From positions 552,366 through 616,365 of the forward strand of contig NZ_JAKGAS010000002.1 in assembly GCF_021532655.1 (NCBI RefSeq): a stretch of 64,000 bases of DNA, read 5' to 3'. How positions within the stretch are numbered: the stretch's first letter is position 1; each line of letters opens with the position of its first letter. Position numbers and translations under genes: made by a program. The notes under the pieces were generated by a model. That model was not told the origin of the DNA. It did no database searches and saw only the letters and a program-made list of their open reading frames with translations. This DNA is from Paraglaciecola algarum (GTDB lineage: Bacteria; Pseudomonadota; Gammaproteobacteria; Enterobacterales; Alteromonadaceae). Positions 27,137 to 36,298 of the stretch are shown here, piece after piece.

Positions 27137-28090
27137 TTATAGATAACTTTTAAGCAAGGTTTCTAATTTAACTTGGTCAATAGCAAAGTTACGTATGCCT
27201 TCTGATAATTTTTCAGTAGCCATTGCATCTTGGTTCATTTCCCAACGGAACTGGGCTTCAGTCAAAGGTGCACCAGGTGTTTTAGTGGCGCCATTGTCTT
27301 TCAATTTAACGGGTAACTCACCTGACGCTTGAGATAGATCTTCTAACAAACCAGGGCCAATTGTTAAACGGTCACAACCGGCTAATTCAGTGATTTCGTC
27401 AGTGTTACGGAAACTAGCGCCCATCACCACTGTTTTATAACCGTGATCTTTGTAGTAGTTATAAATTTTAGTTACTGACACTACGCCAGGATCTTCAGCA
27501 GGTGCGTAGCTATCTTTGCCTGTTTTAGCTTTGTACCAATCTAAGATACGGCCTACAAAAGGTGAAATTAAGTATGCGCCAACTTCAGCACAAGCTTGAG
27601 CTTGAGCAAAACCAAACAATAAAGTTAAGTTACAGTTGATGCCTTCTTTTTCTAATACTTCTGCCGCTTTAATACCTTCCCAGGTAGAGGCTAATTTAAT
27701 TAAGATGCGGCTTTTATCAATGCCAGCATCTTTGTATAGCGCGACTAGTTTGTGGGCTTTTTCGATACTCGCCGCCGTGTCAAAAGATAAACGAGCGTCT
27801 ACTTCAGTAGAAATACGTCCTGGTACGATATTTACTATGTCGGTACCAATAGTCACAGAAAGTTTGTCACCAGCATCAATAATTTGTTGCTCTGGATCAG
27901 ATGATTGCTCTTTTGCCCAAGCTACAGCAGCTTCAAGGTGGGACTTGTACTGAGGCATCTCTGCAGCTTTTAATAACAATGATGGGTTAGTAGTAGCATC
28001 AACAGGTTGATACTTTTTAATCGCTTCGATATCACCAGTATCAGCTACAACAGTAGTGATGTCGCGTAGGGCTTGTAATTGGTTTGACAT
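27137..28090 (-). CDS. tal: Transaldolase
   Basis: A 317-residue TalB-type transaldolase of the non-oxidative pentose phosphate pathway. [19 protein letters not shown] contains the conserved N-terminal Asp, [20 protein letters not shown] carries the Schiff-base lysine (about residue 132), and [19 protein letters not shown] and [12 protein letters not shown] are intact. It pairs with pgi, linking glycolysis and the pentose phosphate pathway. Identification is secure. Confidence 0.97.
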   Translation of the reverse strand: MSNQLQALRDITTVVADTGDIEAIKKYQPVDATTNPSLLLKAAEMPQYKSHLEAAVAWAKEQSSDPEQQIIDAGDKLSVTIGTDIVNIVPGRISTEVDARLSFDTAASIEKAHKLVALYKDAGIDKSRILIKLASTWEGIKAAEVLEKEGINCNLTLLFGFAQAQACAEVGAYLISPFVGRILDWYKAKTGKDSYAPAEDPGVVSVTKIYNYYKDHGYKTVVMGASFRNTDEITELAGCDRLTIGPGLLEDLSQASGELPVKLKDNGATKTPGAPLTEAQFRWEMNQDAMATEKLSEGIRNFAIDQVKLETLLKSYL

Positions 28091-28392
28091 GTCTTCCTCT
28101 ATCTTGATGGCATTTTTGTAGGCTATAGCTTGGCAAAATTAAGATAAAAATCAAAGAAATAAGGCGACTATCTTATGTCTTATCAAGCTTAGCTAGGTAA
28201 ACGTAAAATTTTATGCTGACACTAGGATATAACTCATGGAAACTCTAGGCTACATAAACTAATTAAATCGCTAACTAAAATAATAGTGAAATTATCAGAC
28301 GTAAAGAATTTTCCTCAAAAATTAGATTTTTCTGAGCATGATTTCCTTAATGTTATTTAAATTATGGATTATCACTATTATCAAAGTAGAGC
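28091..28392. other. Gene-free intergenic stretch
   Basis: AT-rich sequence upstream of tal and downstream of the lipoprotein gene. I see no coding frame, repeat or clear terminator in it. Confidence 0.5.
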
Positions 28393-29667
28393 TTAATTGT
28401 AGCTCGCCTTGATAATCGTTGGCTTATGTTGTTTCTTGTTTGTCATATCAGTCCCCACTATGTATAAATTACCTTGGTCATCACGAGTAACACTGCCATA
28501 CAAAAGGGTTTTTTTATTTATACTACTAATAGGAAAACTAGCCATAACTTTTAAGCTGGTTTCGTATACTATCCATGAATAACCTGGGGTAGATTTTTGT
28601 CGACCTAGAGCGGCTAAAAAATTCTGCCCGTCTAAAGTAAATAGACTTGCGAGATAACTGCCTTTTTGCTGTTCATCATCCAGAAATATCTCAAAATTAA
28701 CTTCATAGGAATTATTGTCAGAAAGCTTAAGACTATATAATGCCCCTTGGCCGGTTATAAAATAAATGTCTCCATTTTTCATTGTTGTGTACGAAATTAT
28801 ACCATGTTGACTATATTCGCTTAAATTTAAGTAATGCTCTAATGAGTGAGTACTTACAAGCACTAAATCGCTATCATATTGATTGAGAGTGACTGCAACT
28901 TGATTCTCTTCTGTATTTAATATGTAGGGTACAAACACATGACCTTTGGGTGTAACCAGAAAGTTTCGGCTGATATGCTGGTTTAGAGATTTCAAGTTTA
29001 TAGATTTTACTTGCTCACTAAGTGTGTCGAATTGATATAGAACATGGCCCCAATAACCAAGAGAGTATATATATTGGCCGTTAGTATTTAATGCAATTAA
29101 GGCTTCCTTTGTGGCTAATATATGTTCCCAATTTTTAGCCTTAGGTTTTTTACGCCATAAGTGTCCTCCATGTTTTGGTGGAATACCCTTTTTTGCGTTT
29201 TCACCTTTCTCATCAAAGCTAGTAAAATATAGATAGCCATCATTGGCCTGATAGATTTTGCTATGAATTTTATTTTGGGACATGCCCTCTTCATGTAAAC
29301 CAGACTTTTTTAGTTCAGAAATAACATCACTTTGAGGAGAAAATTGTGAATATTCTGGCGAGTATTGATATAAATAAGCGGTATTATTTTGATTTGGGCG
29401 GCTAGACACACCTAAATAAATATTACCTTGGTCGTCACGACCTGTTGCCCCCCAAATTGCTGACGTTTTATTTATCTCAGGAATTGTTAAAGCCTCGAAA
29501 GATGGAGGTGAATAGTGCTTTTTTTCTACAGAGTTAAAATGAGTGCCAAGTATTTGCTCAAATGAACGCGAGTCTTGAAATTTGGCTTGTTTCGTTGGGT
29601 TGTCACTGCAACCCAATGTAATTGCCATTAGAAGAAATAGGTGCAGAATTATTAGTATGGTCTTCAT
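28393..29667 (-). CDS. Lipoprotein with beta-propeller-like repeats
   Basis: A 424-residue lipoprotein: signal MKTILIILHLFLLMAITLG with lipobox TLGC (Cys20). The mature protein has recurring D-x-x-G-N-[IL]-Y strands (RDDQGNIYLGVS, ANDGYLYFTSFD, MKNGDIYFITGQG, RDDQGNLYIVGTD), about one every 60-80 residues. The first and last are nearly identical, as expected when a propeller closes on itself. No catalytic motif is seen. It may be an envelope binding protein; I do not recognise a specific family. It stands alone on the minus strand. Confidence 0.72.
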   Translation of the reverse strand: MKTILIILHLFLLMAITLGCSDNPTKQAKFQDSRSFEQILGTHFNSVEKKHYSPPSFEALTIPEINKTSAIWGATGRDDQGNIYLGVSSRPNQNNTAYLYQYSPEYSQFSPQSDVISELKKSGLHEEGMSQNKIHSKIYQANDGYLYFTSFDEKGENAKKGIPPKHGGHLWRKKPKAKNWEHILATKEALIALNTNGQYIYSLGYWGHVLYQFDTLSEQVKSINLKSLNQHISRNFLVTPKGHVFVPYILNTEENQVAVTLNQYDSDLVLVSTHSLEHYLNLSEYSQHGIISYTTMKNGDIYFITGQGALYSLKLSDNNSYEVNFEIFLDDEQQKGSYLASLFTLDGQNFLAALGRQKSTPGYSWIVYETSLKVMASFPISSINKKTLLYGSVTRDDQGNLYIVGTDMTNKKQHKPTIIKASYN

Positions 29668-30100
29668 TTCGTAACATGCAGGATCCTTGTGTTCGATTAT
29701 ATTGCCGAAAAATGACTAACTTTCCTAGACAGTAAATGTAATTCCAGTCAAAAAGTATGAAAATAACGCTTTAGCTATTCGGTGAAAATGGAGCTAAGCG
29801 CAAAAGTAAATAACCTGAGAACTGGAGAAGGAATGTTGTTGAAATCTAGTTTAACTATATAATTCAATGATTTACTCTTATATATCTGAAGTGTTTTACG
29901 GTGAAGTGTACTCGGTGACGAAAGCTTAGGAGATAGCAAGGCGGATTGCCGTACACAATAGCTGGCTATTGTTAGGCAATCCAACGCTACTAGGCACAAA
30001 AAGAGCGTTATCGAGGGGCTCGGCTTATCTGGGATTCAGGTTAATTAATTCAATGTCGGCTTGTTTAGTTGTTTAAAATGGTCGTTAAAAACTAGACACT
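29668..30100. other. Gene-free stretch holding a dispersed repeat copy
   Basis: No supported gene is seen. The part 29896-30044 is the second copy of the dispersed repeat; a minus-strand open frame across it (29775-29999) has no ribosome site and is not preserved in the other copy. Confidence 0.6.
29896..30044 (-). repeat. Dispersed ~150-bp repeat, copy 2
   Basis: In reverse complement this aligns with 14748-14897 from end to end (see copy 1). It contains an internal imperfect palindrome around CCTAACAATAGCCAGCTATTG that is less regular in the other copy. Confidence 0.75.
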
Positions 30101-30901
30101 TTAAAGCGCTAAAAACTCGCTAACAGTATAATTAATGGCATCACATTCATCAGAACCCGCATTTAAGTAATACTGTTCTGGTACCCCAAGTTCGTTAAAG
30201 TCCGGTGTTACTTTAGGTTCGCCAGCGTGTAGTCCTGCTTCTAAGGGTGTTAATTTTAGCTGTAACTCTAGTTCATTGAACAGCCCATCAATGGTCATGT
30301 AGTTATCAATATTAGATAAAAAGGTTTCACTATCTGTATCGTAAACAGTAGAGACTTCATTATCAGTAACAGTGACGAGGACAACAGGGGTGGGAGCAAA
30401 AGTAGGGCAGTCGCTAAAACTCGTATTGAACTGAAATTGATAACTAGGTGTTTGGTTGGTTTGCCATTTAGCGTATTCGCTATTTAATTGGTCAAGTAAA
30501 GCGTATTTTCTATGGTCTGAAATAACCTTATATTCGCATTGATTATCAAATTGCGCATCGGGCAGGCTAGATAAACGAGAAAACCCTAATGACTCTGCCG
30601 TAGCTAAGTCTTTGTCATGAATAGTAAATATATTAATTGAACCTGTTTCTGAATCACATGATTCGGTGTAAGCGAAACCATCATGGCCTTTTTGTGAACA
30701 GTGTAATTCGATATTTTCATCAATGAGTAGTTTGCCATGAGTTTTGACTGAGATAGCTGCTGAACTATCGCACGCAGGAGCGAGATCATCTTGATAAACA
30801 CGCACATGTTGTTCACCTTCTAAATCAATTTTTAAATCATCATTACATGCGGTTAAACTTAAACAAATTAGCCCAGCTGTTAGTCCAAATCTTCTTTTCA
30901 T
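30101..30901 (-). CDS. Lipoprotein of unknown function
   Basis: A 266-residue protein with signal MKRRFGLTAGLICLSLTA and lipobox LTAC (Cys19), followed by an acidic mature domain containing six or more cysteines (APACDSS, LHCSQKG, ESCDSE, NQCEYK, FSDCPTF, SDECDA), which suggests a disulfide-rich envelope protein. ATG 30901 is preferred because AAAGGA stands upstream; an in-frame ATG 11 codons earlier lacks a site. No family recognised. The nearest gene on the same strand is the permease upstream, ~140 bases away. Confidence 0.7.
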   Translation of the reverse strand: MKRRFGLTAGLICLSLTACNDDLKIDLEGEQHVRVYQDDLAPACDSSAAISVKTHGKLLIDENIELHCSQKGHDGFAYTESCDSETGSINIFTIHDKDLATAESLGFSRLSSLPDAQFDNQCEYKVISDHRKYALLDQLNSEYAKWQTNQTPSYQFQFNTSFSDCPTFAPTPVVLVTVTDNEVSTVYDTDSETFLSNIDNYMTIDGLFNELELQLKLTPLEAGLHAGEPKVTPDFNELGVPEQYYLNAGSDECDAINYTVSEFLAL

Positions 30902-31042
30902 AATTTTTCCTTTAGTGATATTAACCAAGGACACAAATGTTAGAGATGAAAGGCCAGCAGTTCTGTAGTTAATTGATAACGAATGTAAATAAATGTAATT
31001 TGATGAAGGTTATTAATTTCTCTATATATTTTTACTGAAGTT

Positions 31043-32173
31043 CTAACCGCCAGCTTCTATTATTCGTAGCCAGTTTTTCCAAATACCTAATTCGGATACT
31101 ACTAATTTAATACAAACTAATACTGGAACCGATAAAAGCACACCAGCGAGCCCCCATAACCAACCACATATTAGTAACCACAGCATGATAATTAGCGGGT
31201 TAATTAGCATTTTTTTGCCCATGGCGGTGGGAGTGATAAATTGAGACTCGATGATATTTAGTACTAAGTATGCTCCAACTGGAATTAGCGCAGAAGGGGT
31301 AACGCCGAAGTGTACCATACCCGCTAAGCATAGAATGACCGCACCTATTACAGAACCTACATAGGGAATAAAATTTAGAACAGCAACAATTACACCCCAT
31401 AACAAAGCGTCCTCTAATCCAATAAAATAAAGCGCACTGGCTGTTGATAAACCTAAAACTAAGTTAATAACGCTGGCCGTAATTATGTATTTTGAAAGTT
31501 GTTTTTGTGTCACATCAACTAAACGAATGGCTTTTTCACGTTGTTCCGTGGTGGGGAGTTCTTTGACAAAAGCGCTAAACAGCTGAGGTCCAAATATTAA
31601 TAAAAACAGGATTAATATCGCACCTCCTAAAAGTTGGCCGAAAAAAACGGGCGCAGCTCCGAGTGTTTCAATCATCAATTCCATGCCCCCTTCTTTTATG
31701 CGCTTAGTCACAGCATATCCTGTTTTTTCTTCATCTGCTTTGGGTTCATTTTTACTTGAAAACCAACTGAAGAAGGCTGATTTTTTTATTGTATTTGTCG
31801 TTTCTTTTTCTTCAAAAGTACTACTGAGCGATTCAACTTGTTCGGTTAGATGCATAGATAATTTGGGGATAAGCTTAGCCCATTTTTGAGCTGGCTCTAC
31901 CAATTCGACGCCAATGAGAGTGAAGGGAGTAGCAAGCATAGCTAGCATAACCACAGAAGATATAGCTCGAGGAACATGAAGCTTATACAGGCCTGTGACT
32001 AAAGGGCTTAATAATAGAGCAATTAATACAGAAAGTAACAGTGGAATAATCAAGGATTGGGCAAAATATAAAGTGTAGATTATCGCTAAAAACAAGAGCC
32101 AATTGCTGTAATAAACACTTTTGAGTTTTGTTGTATTTTTAGTTTGATTACTCTTGTTTGGCGATGTGTCCAT
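31043..32173 (-). CDS. AI-2E family (PerM-like) permease
   Basis: A 376-residue inner-membrane protein with about eight hydrophobic segments in the AI-2E/PerM pattern. A cluster of spans occupies the first ~85 residues, a long soluble insertion follows (~95-165, rich in Glu and Lys), and then a C-terminal block contains the conserved ALLWGVIVAVLNFIPYVGS and LVLNIIESQFITPTAMGKK sequences. Members export various small molecules or act as Na+/H+ antiporters; the substrate here cannot be stated. It is monocistronic as far as can be seen. Confidence 0.9.
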   Translation of the reverse strand: MDTSPNKSNQTKNTTKLKSVYYSNWLLFLAIIYTLYFAQSLIIPLLLSVLIALLLSPLVTGLYKLHVPRAISSVVMLAMLATPFTLIGVELVEPAQKWAKLIPKLSMHLTEQVESLSSTFEEKETTNTIKKSAFFSWFSSKNEPKADEEKTGYAVTKRIKEGGMELMIETLGAAPVFFGQLLGGAILILFLLIFGPQLFSAFVKELPTTEQREKAIRLVDVTQKQLSKYIITASVINLVLGLSTASALYFIGLEDALLWGVIVAVLNFIPYVGSVIGAVILCLAGMVHFGVTPSALIPVGAYLVLNIIESQFITPTAMGKKMLINPLIIMLWLLICGWLWGLAGVLLSVPVLVCIKLVVSELGIWKNWLRIIEAGG

Positions 32174-32541
32174 TCGAATCCCGTTTACTTTGATAATTTA
32201 GTTAATCTACCCTGAGCGATATTTATTTTAAAGTACAGACTTTTAACTCCTCTGCCTTTGAGTAAATTCTAAGTAAATAGGTTATACCAATTACAGTAAA
32301 TAATTGACCACTCAGAATTCGCCTAGCGGATTTTGAACAAGACGTCGGTATACATTAATGGTTGTTCCCTTTCAAATGCCGACCAACCGAAATGAGTAAT
32401 GCTGTTTTGACAATTACTACAAACAAATCCTAATTGGTGACTAAAGGTATGGGTAAAGCAAAAGCATGGCCGAAATATTCCGGCCATGTCTAGAGGGAAA
32501 TAATTTTCAGATTGATATTAGAAATTCTTCCGAAAAGAAAC
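32174..32541. other. Gene-free stretch with a possible repeat
   Basis: No coding frame is supported. The part 32281-32400 (TATACCAATTACAGTAAATA onward) has the look of an intergenic dispersed element, but no second full copy occurs in this window. A short GC-rich inverted repeat, GGCCGAAATATTCCGGCC (about 32468-32485), could be the terminator of the dehydrogenase gene, although its T run is poor. Confidence 0.4.
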
Positions 32542-33426
32542 TTAATCGAATTTCTTCTCAAAGAAAGATACTAGCTCTGATACCATATTATCTGAAAAGC
32601 CGTCATTCATTGCTTGGTTTAGAGTGTTATTCGCTGACTTAGCCATAATACTATCTACACCTAAATCATCTGCCATTTGAGTGTAATAGCCGACATCTTT
32701 AGCGGCATTTTTTATGCTAAAGGCGAGATCGTTTGGATTGTTATCTATTGCAAAGCCCCTAACAAAATCCATCATACCCGAATGTAGTGGTCCTGCTGAC
32801 ATGACGTTGTAGAGGGCCTGGCGATCTATCCCTGCTTTGTCAGCCATAACAAATGCTTCTGACATAGCTGCAGCTGTGGTCATTCCAAAAAAATTGTTGA
32901 TCAGCTTGATCGTGTGGCCTGAAGCTAAAGAGCCCAAGTAAAAGAGGTTTTCTGATAAATCTTCTAATACGGGTTTAGCTATGTTAAATCCAGTTTCGTT
33001 GCCAGAAGCCATAATGTTGAGCTTGCCTTCAATAGCATGGGCAGGGGTTCTGCCCAAAGGTCCATCAAGGTAATAAGCGCCGAGTTTGCTTATCTCGGCC
33101 CCTATTGCTTTTGTTGAGCTAGGTAATGAAGTACCAAAGTCGATAACCACCTTGCCTGCACTTAAACCGGCTATCACACCTTCATCACCATACATACGCG
33201 ATTCGACTGACGCAGACGTATCCATACAAAGCATAATAACATCTGAGGCTAGGCTCAGTGCTTTGGCTGATTCAGCTTCTTTAGCACCTTGAGCTATTGC
33301 GGCATCAATTCGAGTACGAGATTTATTGCCCAGTACGGTCACGTCATATCCAATTGATAATAAACGGTCAACCATAGCCGCACCCATAAGACCTAACCCA
33401 ATGAATCCAATTTTTGTATTTTTCAT
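32542..33426 (-). CDS. NAD(P)-dependent beta-hydroxyacid dehydrogenase
   Basis: A 294-residue member of the 3-hydroxyisobutyrate dehydrogenase / tartronate-semialdehyde reductase family. The N-terminal dinucleotide fold has IGFIGLGLMGAAMVDRL. The substrate-binding region is YYLDGPLGRTPAHAIEGKL, a divergent form of the usual DAPVSGG motif. The catalytic lysine is Lys174 in HTIKLINNFFG. The altered substrate motif argues against a classical 3-hydroxyisobutyrate dehydrogenase, and the true substrate is unknown. No neighbouring pathway genes help. Confidence 0.9.
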   Translation of the reverse strand: MKNTKIGFIGLGLMGAAMVDRLLSIGYDVTVLGNKSRTRIDAAIAQGAKEAESAKALSLASDVIMLCMDTSASVESRMYGDEGVIAGLSAGKVVIDFGTSLPSSTKAIGAEISKLGAYYLDGPLGRTPAHAIEGKLNIMASGNETGFNIAKPVLEDLSENLFYLGSLASGHTIKLINNFFGMTTAAAMSEAFVMADKAGIDRQALYNVMSAGPLHSGMMDFVRGFAIDNNPNDLAFSIKNAAKDVGYYTQMADDLGVDSIMAKSANNTLNQAMNDGFSDNMVSELVSFFEKKFD

Positions 33427-33866
33427 GTTATATCCAAATTTGTAATCGTAGATGAATCTAATTTTTCACTTACCGATAGAGTAGCAAAAAACGATAGCCA
33501 GCAAATAATTTAACGGGAAATTTGTAGTCGCGGAGTAAATCAAAAGCCTCAATGTTGTCACTGAAATTATTCAAATAACGTTGGTACGACCCCAATTAAT
33601 TTTAAAAAGTAATCTTCCATATAATTCACCATCCGACATTATAAGTAATTCATGTTTTTATAAGGTTTAATTCTATTTTTTGTTAACATGGATGGCTCTA
33701 TAATTTTTTCTCGGCGCAATATTGTGGGTAGCAAGAAGAGATGATTAATTGTTTCGAGTTTGGTTTATTCTCGCCCTAACGGATTGCTAATCATGGCCTT
33801 TATAGGTAGATTTGGTTGTATTTATTAATGTCTATTACGGCGTTACGACAGATTCAAAGGAACCTT
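33427..33866. other. Gene-free stretch upstream of the VOC gene
   Basis: It contains the left arm of an inverted repeat pair (33501-33547) and otherwise AT-rich sequence. No other coding frame is supported. Confidence 0.5.
33501..33547 (+). repeat. Inverted repeat arm left of the VOC gene
   Basis: AATAATTTAACGGG, AATTTGTAGTCGCG and AAATCAAAAGC occur in order here and, in reverse complement, at 35166-35211, with about five mismatches or small indels over 47 bases. A third partial copy (34837-34857) shares the CGCGAGAAAAATCAAAAGC end. Confidence 0.8.
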
Positions 33867-34805
33867 ATGCACCTAACCTATACAACGCTATCATTAGGTC
33901 AATTTAGCAAATATAAAGCACTAATGCTAAGTGCCATAGTCACTCTGCTGCTATTTGCCTGTTGGGTTAACCAAGCAAACGCAAAACAAGCTCACGGCAT
34001 AGTGGGTATTGCTCATGTCGCCTTTCAAGTATCAAATTTAGAAAAATCAGTTAAACAATATTCTCAACACTACGGTTTTATGCCTGCATTTTCAGTACAA
34101 GATAATGGTTCTGCTAGTTACGTAAAAATCAGTGATGAGCAATTTATCAAATTGGTTGAAGTGAATGAAAAAACCGACAATAACCGACTAATTGAAATCG
34201 CATTTCAGGTCACAAACCTTAGGCACTTTGTTACTTTTCTAAAGAGTAAAGGGTTTAATCCATCTAGCATTTACATCGCCGCAGACGGGACGCTAGCAAG
34301 CACCTTGATTGGACCTAGCCAACATAAATTGCTCTTTGTTGAATACCGCGCCAATTCATTGCAAGCCAAAACAAAAGGTCAATATTTAGGTGAGAATCGG
34401 TTAGCCGACAGGTTATTGCACGTTGGATTTACTGTTGATAACGAAGCACAAGCCAATGCATTTTATCAACAAGCACTTGGTTTTGAAGAAATTTGGCGAG
34501 CAGCCAGACAAGATAATGGCCCCGATGCTTGGGTTAACATGAAAATTCCTGAAAGCCGCGGTGACTATGTAGAATATGTACTAATTGATGGAATGGAGCC
34601 TTCAAGAAATCAACTAGGATCAATGAATCACATTTGTTTACTGAGCCATGATATTCAAATCACCCGCCAACAATTAAAACAAAATGGCTTAGATGATCCT
34701 AATCGCCATCAACCCATGGTCGGGCGCAGTAATCGATGGATTATTAATATTCACGATTTGGATGGAACTCGGACCGAGTTTATGGAAACCAAACCGGCAT
34801 ATTAA
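33867..34805 (+). CDS. Exported VOC (glyoxalase-fold) protein
   Basis: A 312-residue protein with a hydrophobic N-terminal export segment (~18-33, ending NQANA) and two vicinal-oxygen-chelate modules. The first is ~43-150, starting GIAHVAFQVSNLEKSVKQY, and the second ~165-310, with LLHVGFTVDNEAQANAFYQQ, MNHICLLSHDI and DLDGTRTEFME. Metal-ligand-like His and Glu residues are visible in the second module (HVGF, NHICL, EFME), fewer in the first. ATG 33867 is preferred as AAAGGA lies just upstream; an in-frame ATG at 33816 lacks one. VOC proteins include dioxygenases, isomerases and resistance proteins; activity is unknown. It sits alone between inverted repeats. Confidence 0.8.
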   Translation: MHLTYTTLSLGQFSKYKALMLSAIVTLLLFACWVNQANAKQAHGIVGIAHVAFQVSNLEKSVKQYSQHYGFMPAFSVQDNGSASYVKISDEQFIKLVEVNEKTDNNRLIEIAFQVTNLRHFVTFLKSKGFNPSSIYIAADGTLASTLIGPSQHKLLFVEYRANSLQAKTKGQYLGENRLADRLLHVGFTVDNEAQANAFYQQALGFEEIWRAARQDNGPDAWVNMKIPESRGDYVEYVLIDGMEPSRNQLGSMNHICLLSHDIQITRQQLKQNGLDDPNRHQPMVGRSNRWIINIHDLDGTRTEFMETKPAY

Positions 34806-35516
34806 ACTGACATAAAAATTATATAGTCAAGCGTAACGCGAGAAAAATCAAAAGCATCGGCTTCGCCGCAGGCAATAAAGTCACGATTAAAAAATTAAGG
34901 TGCAGTGGTTGCTTAAAGATTGGTTAACTTAGTGTTCTGCTAATTGCTAAGATGATGACAATGTAACTGATGTTTAGCACTGAACTAAAAAACAAATTGC
35001 ACAATGCAAGACCAGCCCCCTTGTTCGCTCACAAGTCAATCAAAACGACTCCGCTAGCTTGTCATTTTCTCTTGCAAACAACGCAAGAAAACTGCCAAAC
35101 TAGCTCCACATTTTATTGAAGCGTGAGCAGCCTTACATTCCATCTTTCATTAGTGGCGTAGCCATGCTTTTGATTTTCTCGCGACTACAAATTCCCCGTT
35201 AAATTATTGGCTTGTCGAATGCCCGAATAGGGACATTCGGGCAAGGCAATCTTTTATAGCTGGGAGCGGCTTATTGCCGGTTCGACATAAAAGACAATGA
35301 TTTGATGGATTAGGAATTTGTCTGGAGTGCGTGCCTCTTTTGCTTACTTTTCTTGGCTGTTGAAGAAAAGTCAGTTGGACGAAATGGATTTCGTTTGAAA
35401 AAAGGCATGGATGCCAAGTGCGAAGCATAAAAGTGAGCGAAGCTCATAAAGTGGCGCAGCCATGCTTCTGGTGAACGAAGTGAATGCTTTTATCTTGTCA
35501 AAACAACAAATAAACC
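34806..35516. other. Repeat-rich gene-free region upstream of rpsF
   Basis: More than 700 bases without a supported gene. It contains the partial repeat at 34837-34857, the inverted repeat arm 35166-35211, a perfect 8-bp hairpin (GCCCGAAT/ATTCGGGC, 35221-35242), nested stems in 35250-35300, and an 18-base direct repeat (35152-35169 and 35450-35467, one mismatch). Open frames through it have no ribosome sites. Confidence 0.6.
35166..35211 (-). repeat. Inverted repeat arm right of the VOC gene
   Basis: Reverse-complement partner of 33501-33547. Together the two arms bracket 1.7 kb containing only the VOC gene. Confidence 0.8.
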
Positions 35517-35545
35517 TTGCGCTAACAGCGCACTTTATATACTAT
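35517..35545 (+). promoter_or_regulatory. Probable promoter of the rpsF operon
   Basis: TTGCGC at 35517-35522 and TACTAT at 35540-35545 are spaced by 17 bases and followed by the GC-rich discriminator TCGCGCC, as expected for a growth-rate regulated ribosomal protein promoter. Confidence 0.55.
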
Positions 35546-35589
35546 TCGCGCCGCTTAAAACAGTCACTACTTTTAGTTCCTTGTCTCTA

Positions 35590-35630
35590 TATAGCTTGGC
35601 TGTGCTATCGAGACTACAACCGTGAGGAGC
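35590..35630 (+). promoter_or_regulatory. Candidate S6:S18 autoregulatory leader
   Basis: The leader just before rpsF can form a stem ATAGC/GCTAT (about 35590-35609) and contains ACCGTGAGGA next to the start codon, a block I recall from the E. coli rpsF leader bound by the S6:S18 complex. The complete fold was not worked out. Confidence 0.35.
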
Positions 35631-35636
35631 AATATG

Positions 35637-36056
35637 ATGCGTCATTACGAAATCGTATTCATGGTTCACCCTGACCAGAGTGAACAAGTTCCAGGTATGA
35701 TCGAGCGTTATACTGGAATTCTTACCCAAGATGGCGGCACTATCCACCGCTTGGAAGATTGGGGCCGTCGTCAATTGGCTTACCCAATCGATAAACTTCA
35801 TAAAGCACACTATGTTCTTGTTAACGCTGAAGCAACTGCTGAAGCTGTTGAAGAGCTAGAAACTGCTTTCCGTTTTAATGATGTTGTTTTGCGTAACCTA
35901 GTTATGCGTACTAAAGCTGCTGTGACTGAACAGTCTCCAATGGCTAAAGAAGAACGTCGTGAAAAGCGTGAAGAAAAATCATATGACAAGCCAGCCGCTG
36001 CTCCTGTTAAAGAAGCACCAGCTGAAGCTGCAGACGCACAAGAAGGAGACGCATAA
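35637..36056 (+). CDS. rpsF: 30S ribosomal protein S6
   Basis: A 139-residue S6. The N-terminus [20 protein letters not shown] is essentially that of E. coli, and the C-terminal tail is acidic and alanine-rich ([15 protein letters not shown]). Two adjacent ATGs exist (35634, 35637); the second is favoured because AGGAG then stands 7 bases upstream and the protein begins MRHYE. S6 binds S18 on the platform of the small subunit. The stop codon overlaps the rpsR start (TAATG), leaving no room for priB. Confidence 0.98.
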   Translation: MRHYEIVFMVHPDQSEQVPGMIERYTGILTQDGGTIHRLEDWGRRQLAYPIDKLHKAHYVLVNAEATAEAVEELETAFRFNDVVLRNLVMRTKAAVTEQSPMAKEERREKREEKSYDKPAAAPVKEAPAEAADAQEGDA

Positions 36057-36283
36057 TGGCTCGTTTTTTTAGACGTCGTAAGTTCTGTCGTTTTTCTGCT
36101 GAAGGTGTTGCTGAGATAGATTACAAAGACATCGCAATGTTGAAAAACTACATCACTGAAAGTGGTAAAATTGTACCTAGCCGTATCACTGGAACTAGCG
36201 CGAAATATCAGCGTCAGTTGTCAACTGCTATTAAGCGCGCGCGCTTCTTGGCATTGCTTCCATATACTGATTCTCACAAGTAA
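36056..36283 (+). CDS. rpsR: 30S ribosomal protein S18
   Basis: A 75-residue S18, the S6 partner on the 30S platform. [17 protein letters not shown] and [15 protein letters not shown] are hallmark sequences. The start codon overlaps the rpsF stop, giving tight coupling of the two partners. The length is that of the E. coli protein. Confidence 0.98.
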   Translation: MARFFRRRKFCRFSAEGVAEIDYKDIAMLKNYITESGKIVPSRITGTSAKYQRQLSTAIKRARFLALLPYTDSHK

Positions 36284-36298
36284 TCGTAGGTAGCAAAG

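Noticed and set aside
29775..29999. 74-codon minus-strand frame
   Set aside because: It lies largely within the dispersed repeat; the other repeat copy does not keep the frame and there is no ribosome site.
33867..34805. VOC gene as a recent foreign acquisition by base composition
   Set aside because: Codon use and GC content by eye do not differ clearly from neighbouring genes; only the flanking repeats suggest mobility.
35204..35428. 74-codon minus-strand frame upstream of rpsF
   Set aside because: It crosses several hairpins and repeats, has no ribosome site, and looks like the kind of spurious protein called from dispersed repeats.
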